A stretch of DNA of 64,000 bases, taken from NCBI RefSeq assembly GCF_029906345.1, contig NZ_JARYGY010000002.1, forward strand, positions 101,710 through 165,709, in the 5' to 3' direction. This document shows, piece by piece, positions 7,777 to 18,036 of this stretch. Under the pieces are notes generated by a model that was not told the DNA's origin, searched no databases, and worked only from the letters and a program-made list of their open reading frames with translations. The position numbers were made by a program, and so were the translations under genes. The DNA is from Aquimarina mycalae. Lineage in GTDB: Bacteria; Bacteroidota; Bacteroidia; Flavobacteriales; Flavobacteriaceae. Each line of letters begins with the position of its first letter. The stretch's first letter is position 1.

Positions 7777-9141
7777 ATGGAAACTCAAAAACAAAAAAAG
7801 TCTTTTGGACAATGGGTAAAAACATCAATTACTGTACGCATGCTTATGGTAGGAATACTAATCTTGGTATTATTAATTCCACTTTCGTACATTAAAAACT
7901 TAATTCAGGAACGTTCTATCAGACAAGAACAAACTGTAGTCGGTGATATCAATCAAAAATGGGGTAACGAAGTGTTGTTGTATGGCCCTATTCTTAAAAT
8001 TCCTTATCAAACTCATAAGATCAAAAAAATATGGGATGAGAAAACTAAATCTTATAACGAAGAAGATATCATTACAATACGACATGCCTTCTTCTTCCCT
8101 AATCTTTTAGATATTAAAGCTAATGTCACTACGGATACATTAAAAAGAGGTATTTATAAATCTCCAGTATACACTTCTAACATGAAGATTAATGGTTCAT
8201 TTGCTACTCCTTCTTTTGATACAAGAGATATTGCCGAAGAGGATATTTTATGGGATAAATCTACGATCATTCTAAACTCTACAAATCTAAAAGGAATCAA
8301 AAGCAATCTACAATTACAATTAGGCCCAGATAAATATATTCTTCAATCAAGGTATTCAAAAGACTCATACACCAATACATTAGAAACAAAATTTTTAAGT
8401 GAAAATTCCTGGCCAAAAGAAAAAACAATAGATTTCAATCTAGATCTTATTATTAACGGAAGTAACCAATTAAAATTCATACCTGTAGGTAAAGAAACTA
8501 ATGTAGCCATAACCTCCGATTGGGCTTCACCAAAGTTCGATGGAAACTATTTGCCTGATCCAAAAACCAAGACTATTTCAGATGAAGGTTTTAAAGCAAA
8601 CTGGAAAGTATTACAAGTAAACAGAGAGTTCGAACAAGAGTTTTTTGGCGAACTACCGTACATCAATTCATCGGCATTTGGAGTAAAATTTATAGTACCT
8701 GTAGATGAATATCAAAAGAGCGAGAGAACTGCTAAATATGGCTACTTAGTAATTGCATTGACATTTTTAGTATTCTTTTTAATACAAACCATTAGTAAAA
8801 TAAGTATTCATCCATTTCAATACTTAATGATTGGATTAGCTTTAACGATGTTTTACACTTTACTAATTTCGATTTCTGAACATTCCAGTTTTTTAAACGC
8901 GTATCTTATTGCAGGAACATCCGTAGTCTTACTTATCTCCGTCTATTCTAAAGCGATTCTTAGGAGCTTCAAATTTATGGCAATGATATCGGCATCTCTA
9001 ACCGCTTTGTATGCCTTTATATTTGTTATCATTCAGTTAGAAGATTATGCGTTATTAGTAGGAAGTATTGGATTGTTTTTAATACTGGGAACTATTATGA
9101 TGGTATCTCGAAAGATTGATTGGGGAAATGACGGTGTTTAA
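7777..9141 (+). CDS. creD: Cell envelope integrity protein CreD
   Basis: This is a 454-residue inner-membrane protein of the CreD family. The N-terminal membrane anchor (about residues 19-40) is followed by the family sequence RSIRQEQTVVGDINQKWG and GPILKIPY. A large periplasmic beta-rich domain follows (about residues 45-310), and five or six C-terminal membrane segments start near YGYLVIALTFLVFF. In enterobacteria creD is induced by CreBC and affects envelope and colicin/beta-lactam phenotypes; no CreBC is seen here. Control by the local winged-helix regulator through the palindromes is inferred. It is the last gene of the operon, followed by a hairpin. Confidence 0.9.
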   Translation: METQKQKKSFGQWVKTSITVRMLMVGILILVLLIPLSYIKNLIQERSIRQEQTVVGDINQKWGNEVLLYGPILKIPYQTHKIKKIWDEKTKSYNEEDIITIRHAFFFPNLLDIKANVTTDTLKRGIYKSPVYTSNMKINGSFATPSFDTRDIAEEDILWDKSTIILNSTNLKGIKSNLQLQLGPDKYILQSRYSKDSYTNTLETKFLSENSWPKEKTIDFNLDLIINGSNQLKFIPVGKETNVAITSDWASPKFDGNYLPDPKTKTISDEGFKANWKVLQVNREFEQEFFGELPYINSSAFGVKFIVPVDEYQKSERTAKYGYLVIALTFLVFFLIQTISKISIHPFQYLMIGLALTMFYTLLISISEHSSFLNAYLIAGTSVVLLISVYSKAILRSFKFMAMISASLTALYAFIFVIIQLEDYALLVGSIGLFLILGTIMMVSRKIDWGNDGV

Positions 9142-9242
9142 CTATAAAGCATAATATAATTAATACAGATATAGTGTAGAGAAAAGCTCAAAATTTTAAA
9201 ATTTAAATTCATAATTCAAGAATGCTGGTTAGTTAGTTGAGA

Positions 9243-9280
9243 AAAGTCGTGCTTCGGATTTTTGAAGTTCGGCTTTTTTT
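9243..9280 (+). terminator. Terminator of the creD operon
   Basis: An imperfect stem (9243-9255 with 9264-9276; AAAGTCG..CTTC pairing with GAAG..CGGCTTT) ends in a run of seven Ts, about 100 bp after creD. Confidence 0.7.
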
Positions 9281-9388
9281 AACAAAGATTTGTCTCCTTT
9301 CGAAATTGTGTTTAAAAAATAAAACTATTACTTTCCGATTCTAAATAGATCGACATACATTTAAAATGATATCATAAAAAACATACTA

Positions 9389-9883
9389 ATGAAAAAGAAC
9401 ATTTTTATAACACTTCTGGCAGCTTCAACTATATCTATTTTCTCTTGTAAAAAAGAGGCTGATAAGAAGATCATCACCGAAGAAATAAAATTCACCAAAG
9501 AAGGAGAACTTTCTATACACAACTTAAAAGATTCTATTCCTAATCAAATTGTTGCTTTGGACATTGAAATTGCTGATAATGACTACGAAAGAGAAACGGG
9601 TTTAATGTACCGTAAATCTATGCAAGAAAACAGAGGTATGTTATTTATACAAGAAAATTTTAAACCTCAAAGTTTCTACATGAAAAATACTCTGATACCG
9701 TTAGATATCATTTATATAGATGATCAATACAAAATCGTGAGTTTTCAGAAAAATGCAAAACCATTAGATGAAACTTCACTTCCTTCAGGAAAGCCAGCAA
9801 AATATGTTTTAGAAATAAATGGAGGATTATCTGATCAATGGAATCTAAAAGAAGGTGATTCTATTTCCTTTAAGAAAAACTAA
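9389..9883 (+). CDS. DUF192 lipoprotein
   Basis: This 164-residue lipoprotein has signal peptide MKKNIFITLLAASTISIFSC with lipobox IFSC. The DUF192 domain covers about residues 55-162 and shows ERETGLMYRKSMQENRGMLFI, FYMKNTLIPLDIIYID and YVLEINGG, all hallmarks of the family. DUF192 is a small beta-barrel of unknown biochemical role. The gene has its own upstream region after the creD terminator and converges on the GH57 gene, with a shared hairpin between them. Confidence 0.87.
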   Translation: MKKNIFITLLAASTISIFSCKKEADKKIITEEIKFTKEGELSIHNLKDSIPNQIVALDIEIADNDYERETGLMYRKSMQENRGMLFIQENFKPQSFYMKNTLIPLDIIYIDDQYKIVSFQKNAKPLDETSLPSGKPAKYVLEINGGLSDQWNLKEGDSISFKKN

Positions 9884-9903
9884 AGTATATAGCTAACAAA
9901 TAA

Positions 9904-9938
9904 AAAACCCTTGAAAAGAATAATCTCACAAGGGTTTT
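9904..9938. terminator. Bidirectional terminator between DUF192 and GH57 genes
   Basis: A perfect 10-bp inverted repeat AAAACCCTTG/CAAGGGTTTT (9904-9913 and 9929-9938) lies between the two converging genes. Confidence 0.8.
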
Positions 9939-9961
9939 ATCTAAGGGTATCTTGGGAAAAT

Positions 9962-12900
9962 TTATTTAATAATTTTCACAACTTTATGCATCGTTTTATT
10001 ACTGAATTTCACAAAATACATTCCTTTAGCAACGTCAAGTGGTATTGATATCTTTCCATTCTTACTAGATATCATATCCGAGTAATACAAGGCACCTTTC
10101 AAATCTCTGATAGTAACGTTGAGTGACTTCACCTCTCCAAATAGATTAAAGTTAATTTCATTCTGAAAAGGATTAGGATATGGTGAAGAAATTCGAACAG
10201 TATTTGTACCTGATTCTTTATTTAATGGATTACTCACCCAACCATTATCATACCATCCTTCTCCACAGATTTCCAAATCGTCTGTTTGTTGTCCTCCATT
10301 GGTGCTAAAAATAACTTTTGCGCATTCTACGTCAGACAATGTGTATTCATACCATCCATCACCATCTGGATCTGTCATCAAAACACCGGGCCAAGAAGTG
10401 GTTAACGACACAGGAGTTGTTTGCCAATAATATAATGTTACAGGATTCCAGTTTGTATTTTTATTATTATAATGGATTACCAAATCATTACCAGAAACAT
10501 CACCTGGGCAAACTGCTGGGCATTCATCATACCATTGATTTGTTAATGTATCATACCATCCATTTGTAGCTCTAGTTAAATCATCTGACTGTCCTCCATT
10601 GTTATTATTATTAAAAACAATCCCAATTTCCACAGTTTCTTCAACCAAAAATGAATACCATTGAGAAGATTGTTCTCTATTCATTGATCTACCTGGCCAA
10701 TTCCATCCAGGTAATGGTTGATTTGTATTTTTATCATACAAATAAACATAGACATCATTCCAATTAGATACGTTTCGATAATAAATAGTGTATGATTGTA
10801 TTTCAGTAATATTATAATTGTCAGAAATGATCTCTGATTGACCACTACTGTTATATGCAACAGCTTTTAACGTAGTATTTTCAGTAAAAACTAACTCATT
10901 CTGATATAAGGTACTAGAATCAGAAGGTTCTGTTCCATCAATAGTGTAATAAATAACCCCTTGATTCGTAGTAGTTAAATTGACTGATATACTTCCTTCA
11001 TAAGATCCTCCTGGAGGAGTAACGGATAATTCGGGTAATCCCAAAACTCCTGGGCAATCCGAAGGACACTGGTCATACCAAATATTTTCTGAATATACGT
11101 ACCATCCATCTCTATTTCTAAATTGATCATCCGATTGTTCTCCGCTTCCGTTTGTAAAAACTAGACCAACCTCTACTGATTCTGCAATTGTAGCAATATA
11201 CCAAGGTGAATCTTGTTCTTTAGTCATTTGTTTACCTGGCCAATTCCACCCAGATAATGCGGTATTATTATTCTTATCAAATGCATATACGAATACCTGA
11301 TTCCAATTAGAGGTATTTTTAAAATGAATATCGTAAGAAGGTAAATCGCCAAATGTATAATTCCTTGTAATTACCTCTGAAGCGTTTCCATCTGCGTCGT
11401 ACGCTATAGCTTTTAGTGTGATAGGTTCACTATCACTGCTTCCAAGACTGAAAGTAGTGGTAAACTGCACGCTAGATTGGTTTGGTTCCGATCCATCCAG
11501 TGTATAATAAATAACTACTCCATCATTATCAGCTGTTGTAGAACCTTCCATCATAACAGTCACGGCATCATCATAATTTCCAGAATCTGGAGTAACAGTA
11601 AGAGTTACCTCATCACTACTATTAAATCCTCCAACATACACGTGCTGAATAGGTGTTTTAAACACATTCCCTTTAGTGTCTACAACTTCTACATAATAAT
11701 CTACTAACACATCAGACAATCCTTTAATCTCTGCATAACATAAATCTGCAATTGCAGTAGGTTCTATAAAGAAATCAATTTCTGGATCTTGTGTTATATT
11801 TCCTTTAGGGAATTGTTTTTGAGTCATCGATTGACTATTCCAAGAACTTACTCCTTCTCCTCCTGAATAGGTATCATTAACAGTATCAGATATAGGGTTT
11901 TTACCATCATCGTCTGTTCTATATTTTAACTCTACAGATGCTAATCCACTCACATCATAAGCAAATGTCCAGACATGAAAATCAGAAGTATTTTGAACTT
12001 CTTGATATGCATATATAGGACCAAATCCTTTACCTCCTGGATTATACGGAAAACGCTGTGGTATAAATACAGAAGGAGCAGTATTATCCTGATTTGGTGT
12101 ATCTCCTATTTCTTCTTTAGCATGTTCTATTGCAATATTACCTGCCAAGGTTTGTTTCACCTCCATATCAATTGCCTTCCCATAATACATATATCCACTA
12201 GTTAATGATGGTAAGAAAAAATGCCAAGCTTTTTCTGCATTTGATGCTCCAGAAGAAGGATCAATAACTTTAGCTATATCTACTCCTCCACTATTATCCT
12301 CTGCAGTTAGCACATAGTTCTCTGCAGCGGTAATTACTGCCCAATTTCTAGCATCTTCTGTCCATCCATCTGGATTAAATCTATAGTCTGTGGTATCATA
12401 TAATGGCCATAACCAATTAATAAATTGAGGATGCCCCCAGTCATTAGCTGCATTTACCCATGATCCATCTTCTACTTTTACGATATCATTCTCTGGAACA
12501 GGATAAGAATTCAAGAATTGCTGAATTGTAGTGGGGTCGTATCCTTTAGAAGCTGCTGCATTAGCAAAACCTGGAACTGATTCTTGATAATAACTGTCTC
12601 CACCACTCCAAGCGTTATCTCCATCATGAGCAAGTAATACAATCGATGGCTGATTAGGATCACTAAAAGGAGCGATATTAGCATCAATCTCTCCTGTTCC
12701 CATAGAACTAAATCCATTTTGGTAGCTTAATAAATCTGCCATTGGCACTACATCCATTTTATATGCCTGACCAGTTTCAGGATCAACATATTGAGCTTTG
12801 TGTGCCTGATAACAATATGGAGCTGCAAAAGTACCTCCTCTTCCATCAATTTGACCTTTCCACCAATTCTGACCATTTGTGGCCACTTTATCAGCTCCGT

Positions 12901-13648
12901 TTGGTGGATCTATATTTACTCCAGATGTACCATAATCTAATGGATAATCATTCAATGTACGCGACAAGTGACTATTGGCAACTACAGACCACTGAAAACC
13001 TTCTTCTACCAAGACTTTAATAATCCTTTCTGAAAAGGAACACTCTGCTGGCCAAAACCCTTTAGAATACTCTCCTCCAAAAGTTTCGCTCATAATTAAT
13101 TTATGTGTTTTTAGTTCCATTCTTAATGCACGTTCGCTTATCAATGGCGCCAATGCATGGTGAAACGTAAATCCAGTAAGATCCATTCTAGGTTGTCCAC
13201 CAGATGTTTTCCAGTTTTTAGCCTCTATAAAATTGTTTTCCCAACCTTGACTATACCCCCAAACGCCAGCATTCCCTAAACTGTTTACGTTTTATATCAA
13301 ACATCCTGAGTAATTAACTTGTGCGCCACCATTTGGTAATCCTAATAATGTTTGAACAGAATTCTTAGGTCCATATTGATATGCTTTTACACGATCATAT
13401 TTTCCAAAAATTTCTTCTAGGTTATTTAGCGGATGGCTTATGCCGTCATCATATATATTCCAGGAATCGCCCGATATTTTTAAATTATGAGACTCTAAAA
13501 CCGTTTGATATCGATTAGGGTTCTCTTTACTTTTTTCTGGCCAATAATTTGGCTGTTGCATATGCCACAAATAAGATGTGTGGACTTGTTGTCCTGCTAT
13601 CCCAGAATAGATAAATAGCAGTAGTAAGAATAAGTTAGTGTTTTTCAT
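9962..13648 (-). pseudogene. GH57 alpha-amylase-like enzyme with starch-binding modules and T9SS tail, broken by one in-frame stop
   Basis: One continuous minus-strand frame of 1229 codons is interrupted once, by TAA at 13294-13292. The N-terminal part (118 residues) has a signal peptide and the GH57 motif YLWHMQQPNYWP. After the stop the frame continues NVNSLGNAGVWGYSQGW into a 1074-residue piece from ATG 13186. That piece holds the rest of the GH57 barrel (FWPAECSF with probable nucleophile Glu; AHDGDNAW), two chitobiase-like sheets (YYTLDGSEP, YYTIDGTEP), three CBM26/25-like starch-binding modules (NWNQVFVYAFD, NWNDVYVYLYD, NWNPVTLYYW) and a C-terminal T9SS type A sorting domain (PYPNPF). 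The intended role is cell-surface or secreted starch/glycogen hydrolysis. Nothing else in the frame is damaged, so a recent mutation, a sequencing error or readthrough are all possible. Confidence 0.85.
13292..13294 (-). other. Premature TAA codon in the GH57 frame
   Basis: The codon reads TAA between CLI and NVNSLG on the minus strand. As I recall the family, homologues have a Glu or similar residue here; a GAA to TAA change needs one base. The next 35 codons to the internal ATG at 13186 are clean coding sequence. Confidence 0.8.
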
Positions 13649-14045
13649 GAATCTTGTGTGTTAAATATATAATTGTACTTCGCTGTAAAACAGCATTTAT
13701 ATATTCCAACAACAACTAACCCAAGCAAAAAAAGCTTCCCAAATCTTATATTTGCAAATTACTTATACATATTTCGTATCACTATGTGAACCAAAAATTA
13801 ATGACTCAAATTTTAGATAACACATAATTATATGTTACTAAAAAGGATATATACCCCTTTTCAAAACAATATCTTCAACTATCAATAAATCAAAAAATTA
13901 ACTAATTGATAATGATATTTTCAAATGTAAGTAATTAAAAAAGTAAACTTCTTACTCGATTATCACTCAAACGATATAGTGTTAACAAAAAAGACTAAGG
14001 TTGCCAAAACCACAACTTAATTAGTACAATGAAGGTTCATAAAAC
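13649..14045. other. Intergenic region upstream of the GH57 gene
   Basis: This stretch of about 400 bp holds no convincing gene. It carries the leftward promoter region of the GH57 gene. A near-perfect 20-bp palindrome TAACACATAATTATATGTTA (13818-13837, two mismatched positions) lies about 170 bp before the start and could be an operator for carbohydrate control; that is a guess from position only. Confidence 0.4.
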
Positions 14046-14077
14046 AAAAAATCCATCGCTAAAGCGATGGATTTTTT
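14046..14077 (-). terminator. Terminator of secDF
   Basis: A perfect 15-bp inverted repeat (AAAAAATCCATCGCT and its complement, 2-base centre) with flanking A/T runs lies 23 bp after the secDF stop codon. Confidence 0.88.
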
Positions 14078-14099
14078 AATATTTAAAACCTAAAGGTTT

Positions 14100-17000
14100 C
14101 TACTCCTCAGTTTTTTTTTTCTCTTTCAATCCTACTTTCTTCACAGTATCATACATTACAGGTGTTGCAATGAATAATGAAGAATACGTACCTACAAGTA
14201 CACCAATAATTAATGAGAACATAAATCCTCTTAATGGCTCTGCAAAAATAAATATAGCGATCAATACTAATAAGGTAGTTAATGAGGTATTTAATGTACG
14301 ACTTAATGTACTATTTAATGCTCCATTAATATTCTTATCCAATGGCCACATTGTATGTTCTACAAAATACTCACGAATTCTATCAAATACTACCACCGTA
14401 TCATTCAGTGAATATCCAATTACCGTAAGTATCGCTGCTATAAATGCCTGATCTATTTCCATATTAAATGGCATGAATTTCCAAGTTAATGAGAACACAC
14501 CTAATACTACTAATACATCATGGAATACTGCCGCAACGGCACCTAAACTAAACTGCCATCTTCTAAATCGCAATAAGATATACAAGAATACTACAATTAA
14601 CGAACCTATTACGGATACGAAAGCAGCTTGTTTAATATCATCTGCAATCGTTGGTCCTACTTTCATAGATGACATAATACCTACTTGTTTATCCTCTGCT
14701 CCATCAGAGAACTGCTCATAGGTTAATCCATCTGTTAGATATGGCTTTAATGCAGTAAATAATGAATTAGAGATTTCAGAATCTATCTCTTCACCAGTTT
14801 CATTTACTTTATACTTTGTTGTAATTTTTAATTGATTGTTCGCTCCTAAGGTTTTTGCCTGTGCGCTACCAAATACTGCTACCAGATCTTTTTCCACATC
14901 AGTGGGCACAACATCTTGAGCAAAACGAACAGTATATGTTCTACCTCCAACAAAATCAACCCCTTGATCAAGTCCTTGAGTAAACAAAGAAGCTATACCA
15001 GATACTACAATAACCGCAGAAATAGCATATGCAATCTTTCTTTTTGCAAGAAAATTAATATTTATATTCTTAAATAAGTTTTTAGTAGCAGCTGTAGAAA
15101 ATGCTAACTCTTTACCATTCTTACCATATCCATCTATAAATAATCTAGTAATGAATATTGCTGTAAATAATGATGTTAGAATACCTATTAATAAAGTAGT
15201 TGCAAATCCTTTAATTGGACCTGTACCAAAGAATAAAAGTATCAAACCAGTAAGACCTGTAGTAATATTTGCATCCAATATCGACGATAATGCATTATTA
15301 AAACCATCTTTTATAGCATCTACTTGTGACTTACCTTTAGCTAACTCTTCTTTAATTCTTTCGAAGATAAGTACATTCGCATCTACAGACATACCAATGG
15401 TCAATACAATACCTGCAATACCTGGTAATGTCAATACAGCTTTTAATCCTGCTAAAACTCCAAAAATAAATAAGATATTCACCACCAATGCAACATCGGC
15501 AAATGCACCTGCTTTACCATAGTAAAACATCATCCAGATTAATATCAATACTAATGCAATTCCAAAAGACATGATTCCACTATCAATAGCTTCTTGTCCT
15601 AAGGATGGTCCTACTACTTCACTTTGAATAATATCTGCTGATGCAGGTAATTTACCAGCTCTCAATACATTTGCTAAATCCTGACCTTCTTCTACATCAA
15701 AGTCACCAGAGATTTCACTTCTTCCTCCACTAATCTTACCACTAGACACTCCAGGAGCAGAATATACTATATCATCAAGAACAATTGCAATCTGACTTCT
15801 TTGATTAAAGGCACGCTCAGTCATTTCTTCCCATTTCTTAGCTCCTTTACCATCCATTTGCATGGATACTATAACATTGTTTAGTTGACCATATGTCTGT
15901 GTCGCATCTGTAATCACTCCTCCACTTAACTCTGGAGTATTGTCACGATTTCCTTTAAGCGCGTATAGATCTACAACTTCAGAATCCTTTGCTTGTTTAC
16001 CCCATACAAATCTAGCGTAACGTTGATCTCCTGAAAGTAATGATCTTACTTTAGGATTTCTAAGGTATGTATTAAATTGAGCTGTATCTCTAACTGCAAT
16101 TGTAGCAAGAATAGGACCTCCTTGATATACGTTAGATTGATCAGACAAAAGATCAAAAATTGGATTTACTACAGTTTCTACATCAGTAGAATCTTCTGCA
16201 TCTTCTAATAGATCAGCAATAGCATCATCTTCGCTCGTTTTAGTAGTATCTACTTGAGTAGAATCAGACGCTTTCTCAGCAGTTTCTTCTACCGCTTCTT
16301 TTACTTCTTCCTTAACTTTTTCAAGATCTTGTTTTAGCACATTATTAGCCGCTCCAAGAAAAGTAGACATGTCATTTATACTAAATACATCCCAAAACTC
16401 TAATTGAGCTGTACTCTGTAATAACTTCTTAACACGATCTACATCTTTTGCTCCTGGTAATTCAACCAAAATACGACCAGACTCTCCTAAACGCTGGATA
16501 TTAGGTTGTGTAACTCCAAATTTGTCAATACGCTTACGTAATACTTCAAATGCTGAAGTTACAGACTCATCAATCTTTCTTTTCAGAACAGGCTTTACAA
16601 CATCATTAGACATATCAAAAGTGATATCATCGCTCAAGTTTTTATTTGCGAAGATATCAGGAGAAGCAAATTGCGCATCTGGGATGTTCTCGAATTCAAT
16701 AAAGAAGTCTTCTACATAAGTATTCTGACTATTCTTTTGAGTTTCATCTGCAGCATTTAATGCCTGAACAAATGCTGGATTTTTAGAATCATTTGCAAGA
16801 CCTTCTAATATATCTCTTACAGAAATCTGAAGAATCACATTGATTCCTCCTTTAAGGTCAAGCCCTTTATTAAGTTCTTTACTTTTTGCATCGTTATAAC
16901 TAAAACCAGCAAAAATTGGTTCTTTACCAATAGAATCAAGGTAATTACGTTGCTCTATTTCTCTTAGACTAGAAGCATCAGCTTCTGGGTATTTAGCTAA

Positions 17001-17117
17001 GGCATAACTCTCAGCTTCTTTCTCTTTTGTGTACGCTAAATATGTAAACGATAATTGATAAATACATACCAATCCGAATAAAATCGCAAACATTCTAACA
17101 ACTCCTTTATTTTGCAT
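14100..17117 (-). CDS. secDF: Protein translocase subunit SecDF (fusion)
   Basis: This 1005-residue fusion of SecD and SecF uses the proton-motive force to complete protein export through SecYEG. It begins with one membrane segment (FAILFGLVCIYQLSFTYLAY). The SecD P1 domain follows, with GLDLKGGINVILQI near residue 88 and SQIAIVLDDIVYSAPGVSSG. The SecD membrane block has SVDANVLIFERIKEEL and the SecF half has DFVGGRTYTVRFAQ and NDTVVVFDRIREYF, each with the conserved membrane Asp. An insert of about 90 acidic residues (EEVKEAVEETAEKASDST) sits within P1. The fusion order is normal for Bacteroidota. It is the last gene of a leftward series and is followed by a strong terminator. Confidence 0.96.
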   Translation of the reverse strand: MQNKGVVRMFAILFGLVCIYQLSFTYLAYTKEKEAESYALAKYPEADASSLREIEQRNYLDSIGKEPIFAGFSYNDAKSKELNKGLDLKGGINVILQISVRDILEGLANDSKNPAFVQALNAADETQKNSQNTYVEDFFIEFENIPDAQFASPDIFANKNLSDDITFDMSNDVVKPVLKRKIDESVTSAFEVLRKRIDKFGVTQPNIQRLGESGRILVELPGAKDVDRVKKLLQSTAQLEFWDVFSINDMSTFLGAANNVLKQDLEKVKEEVKEAVEETAEKASDSTQVDTTKTSEDDAIADLLEDAEDSTDVETVVNPIFDLLSDQSNVYQGGPILATIAVRDTAQFNTYLRNPKVRSLLSGDQRYARFVWGKQAKDSEVVDLYALKGNRDNTPELSGGVITDATQTYGQLNNVIVSMQMDGKGAKKWEEMTERAFNQRSQIAIVLDDIVYSAPGVSSGKISGGRSEISGDFDVEEGQDLANVLRAGKLPASADIIQSEVVGPSLGQEAIDSGIMSFGIALVLILIWMMFYYGKAGAFADVALVVNILFIFGVLAGLKAVLTLPGIAGIVLTIGMSVDANVLIFERIKEELAKGKSQVDAIKDGFNNALSSILDANITTGLTGLILLFFGTGPIKGFATTLLIGILTSLFTAIFITRLFIDGYGKNGKELAFSTAATKNLFKNININFLAKRKIAYAISAVIVVSGIASLFTQGLDQGVDFVGGRTYTVRFAQDVVPTDVEKDLVAVFGSAQAKTLGANNQLKITTKYKVNETGEEIDSEISNSLFTALKPYLTDGLTYEQFSDGAEDKQVGIMSSMKVGPTIADDIKQAAFVSVIGSLIVVFLYILLRFRRWQFSLGAVAAVFHDVLVVLGVFSLTWKFMPFNMEIDQAFIAAILTVIGYSLNDTVVVFDRIREYFVEHTMWPLDKNINGALNSTLSRTLNTSLTTLLVLIAIFIFAEPLRGFMFSLIIGVLVGTYSSLFIATPVMYDTVKKVGLKEKKKTEE

Positions 17118-17324
17118 TGTTTATTTGTTTTGGCCAAACCTATAATAAGAGTGTATATAAAACATACTCAAGGCCCGACAATTGTTTTTAATTATTGAAT
17201 TTTATTATTGAATTTTGTGCTATCTCTATAGTTAAAACACCATATAAAAAGACAAAACATCTTCTTTTTTTGGTTAAAAAATTGAAATAGTTTTATGGAA
17301 TTTCTTGTAAGTTTTAAATCCCAA

Positions 17325-17945
17325 TTAAGAAATGGGTCCAGCTCTTACTTCTGGAATATTACGTGAAGTATTATCTATTGCAATTGCAATGTTTCTATTT
17401 ACTTTTTGGGCTATTTTTACAAGCCTATCTAAATCATTAGTAGTTATCTCTGAAACATAACTATATGAATTTGTACTAGAATGTCTATTCTGCTTTTGTT
17501 TTATTTCTAAAACATATTTACCATTAAAGTCAGTATCAACATCTGTACTTTTGTAGATTTCGTATATGTCAAGATTATAATCTTTAGAACGTTCTTGTAT
17601 AGGAAATTCACCATTATCTCCAGTTTGATTACTAAGGACATAATCAAGATTAGCGCTTTGTTCTTTAGAAAGGGTTTTTCTTATAAACTCTACATCAGCA
17701 TCACTATAATATGTAATCTTTAGTGTACCTTCTTTTAGTTCTTTTGATACTCTTGTATTCTTAGCCCCAACAGATTGCAACTGTTTTTTTACAATTGCAA
17801 TAGCATTTTGAGCTTCCAGAGAACTAACATCTACATTGGTAAACTCTAATACAATTTCTTGATTAGGTACAACGGCTTGTTGTTGCATTACAACTAGTAA
17901 CGCAAACGCAGCAAGTAAAGTTCCGAAATACCATTTCTTCATCAT
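17325..17945 (-). CDS. Conserved secreted protein beside secDF
   Basis: This product of 206 residues has a signal anchor (KKWYFGTLLAAFALLVVMQQQAVV) followed by a soluble domain. The segment VSSLEAQNAIAIVKKQLQSVGAKNTRV resembles the repeated ferredoxin-like pattern seen in SecD P1 domains (compare INSVVDVLKKRLQKI in the neighbour at 18037), but similarity is weak. The start may be the second Met (17942). It lies between secDF and the SecD-like lipoprotein, all leftward, which suggests a role near the export machinery. No family name can be given with confidence. Confidence 0.65.
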   Translation of the reverse strand: MMKKWYFGTLLAAFALLVVMQQQAVVPNQEIVLEFTNVDVSSLEAQNAIAIVKKQLQSVGAKNTRVSKELKEGTLKITYYSDADVEFIRKTLSKEQSANLDYVLSNQTGDNGEFPIQERSKDYNLDIYEIYKSTDVDTDFNGKYVLEIKQKQNRHSSTNSYSYVSEITTNDLDRLVKIAQKVNRNIAIAIDNTSRNIPEVRAGPIS

Positions 17946-18036
17946 GGGGGCAAATATAGAAAAATTAAAACTGCATTTCTAACGTCTTCAAATAAATATC
18001 TACAGCAAAAGATTAGATATTATAATGCTCAGACTT

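Noticed and set aside
10318..12205. Several short rightward frames opposite the GH57 gene
   Set aside because: They lie on the complementary strand of a clearly coding region, have no promoter or motif, and look like shadow frames.
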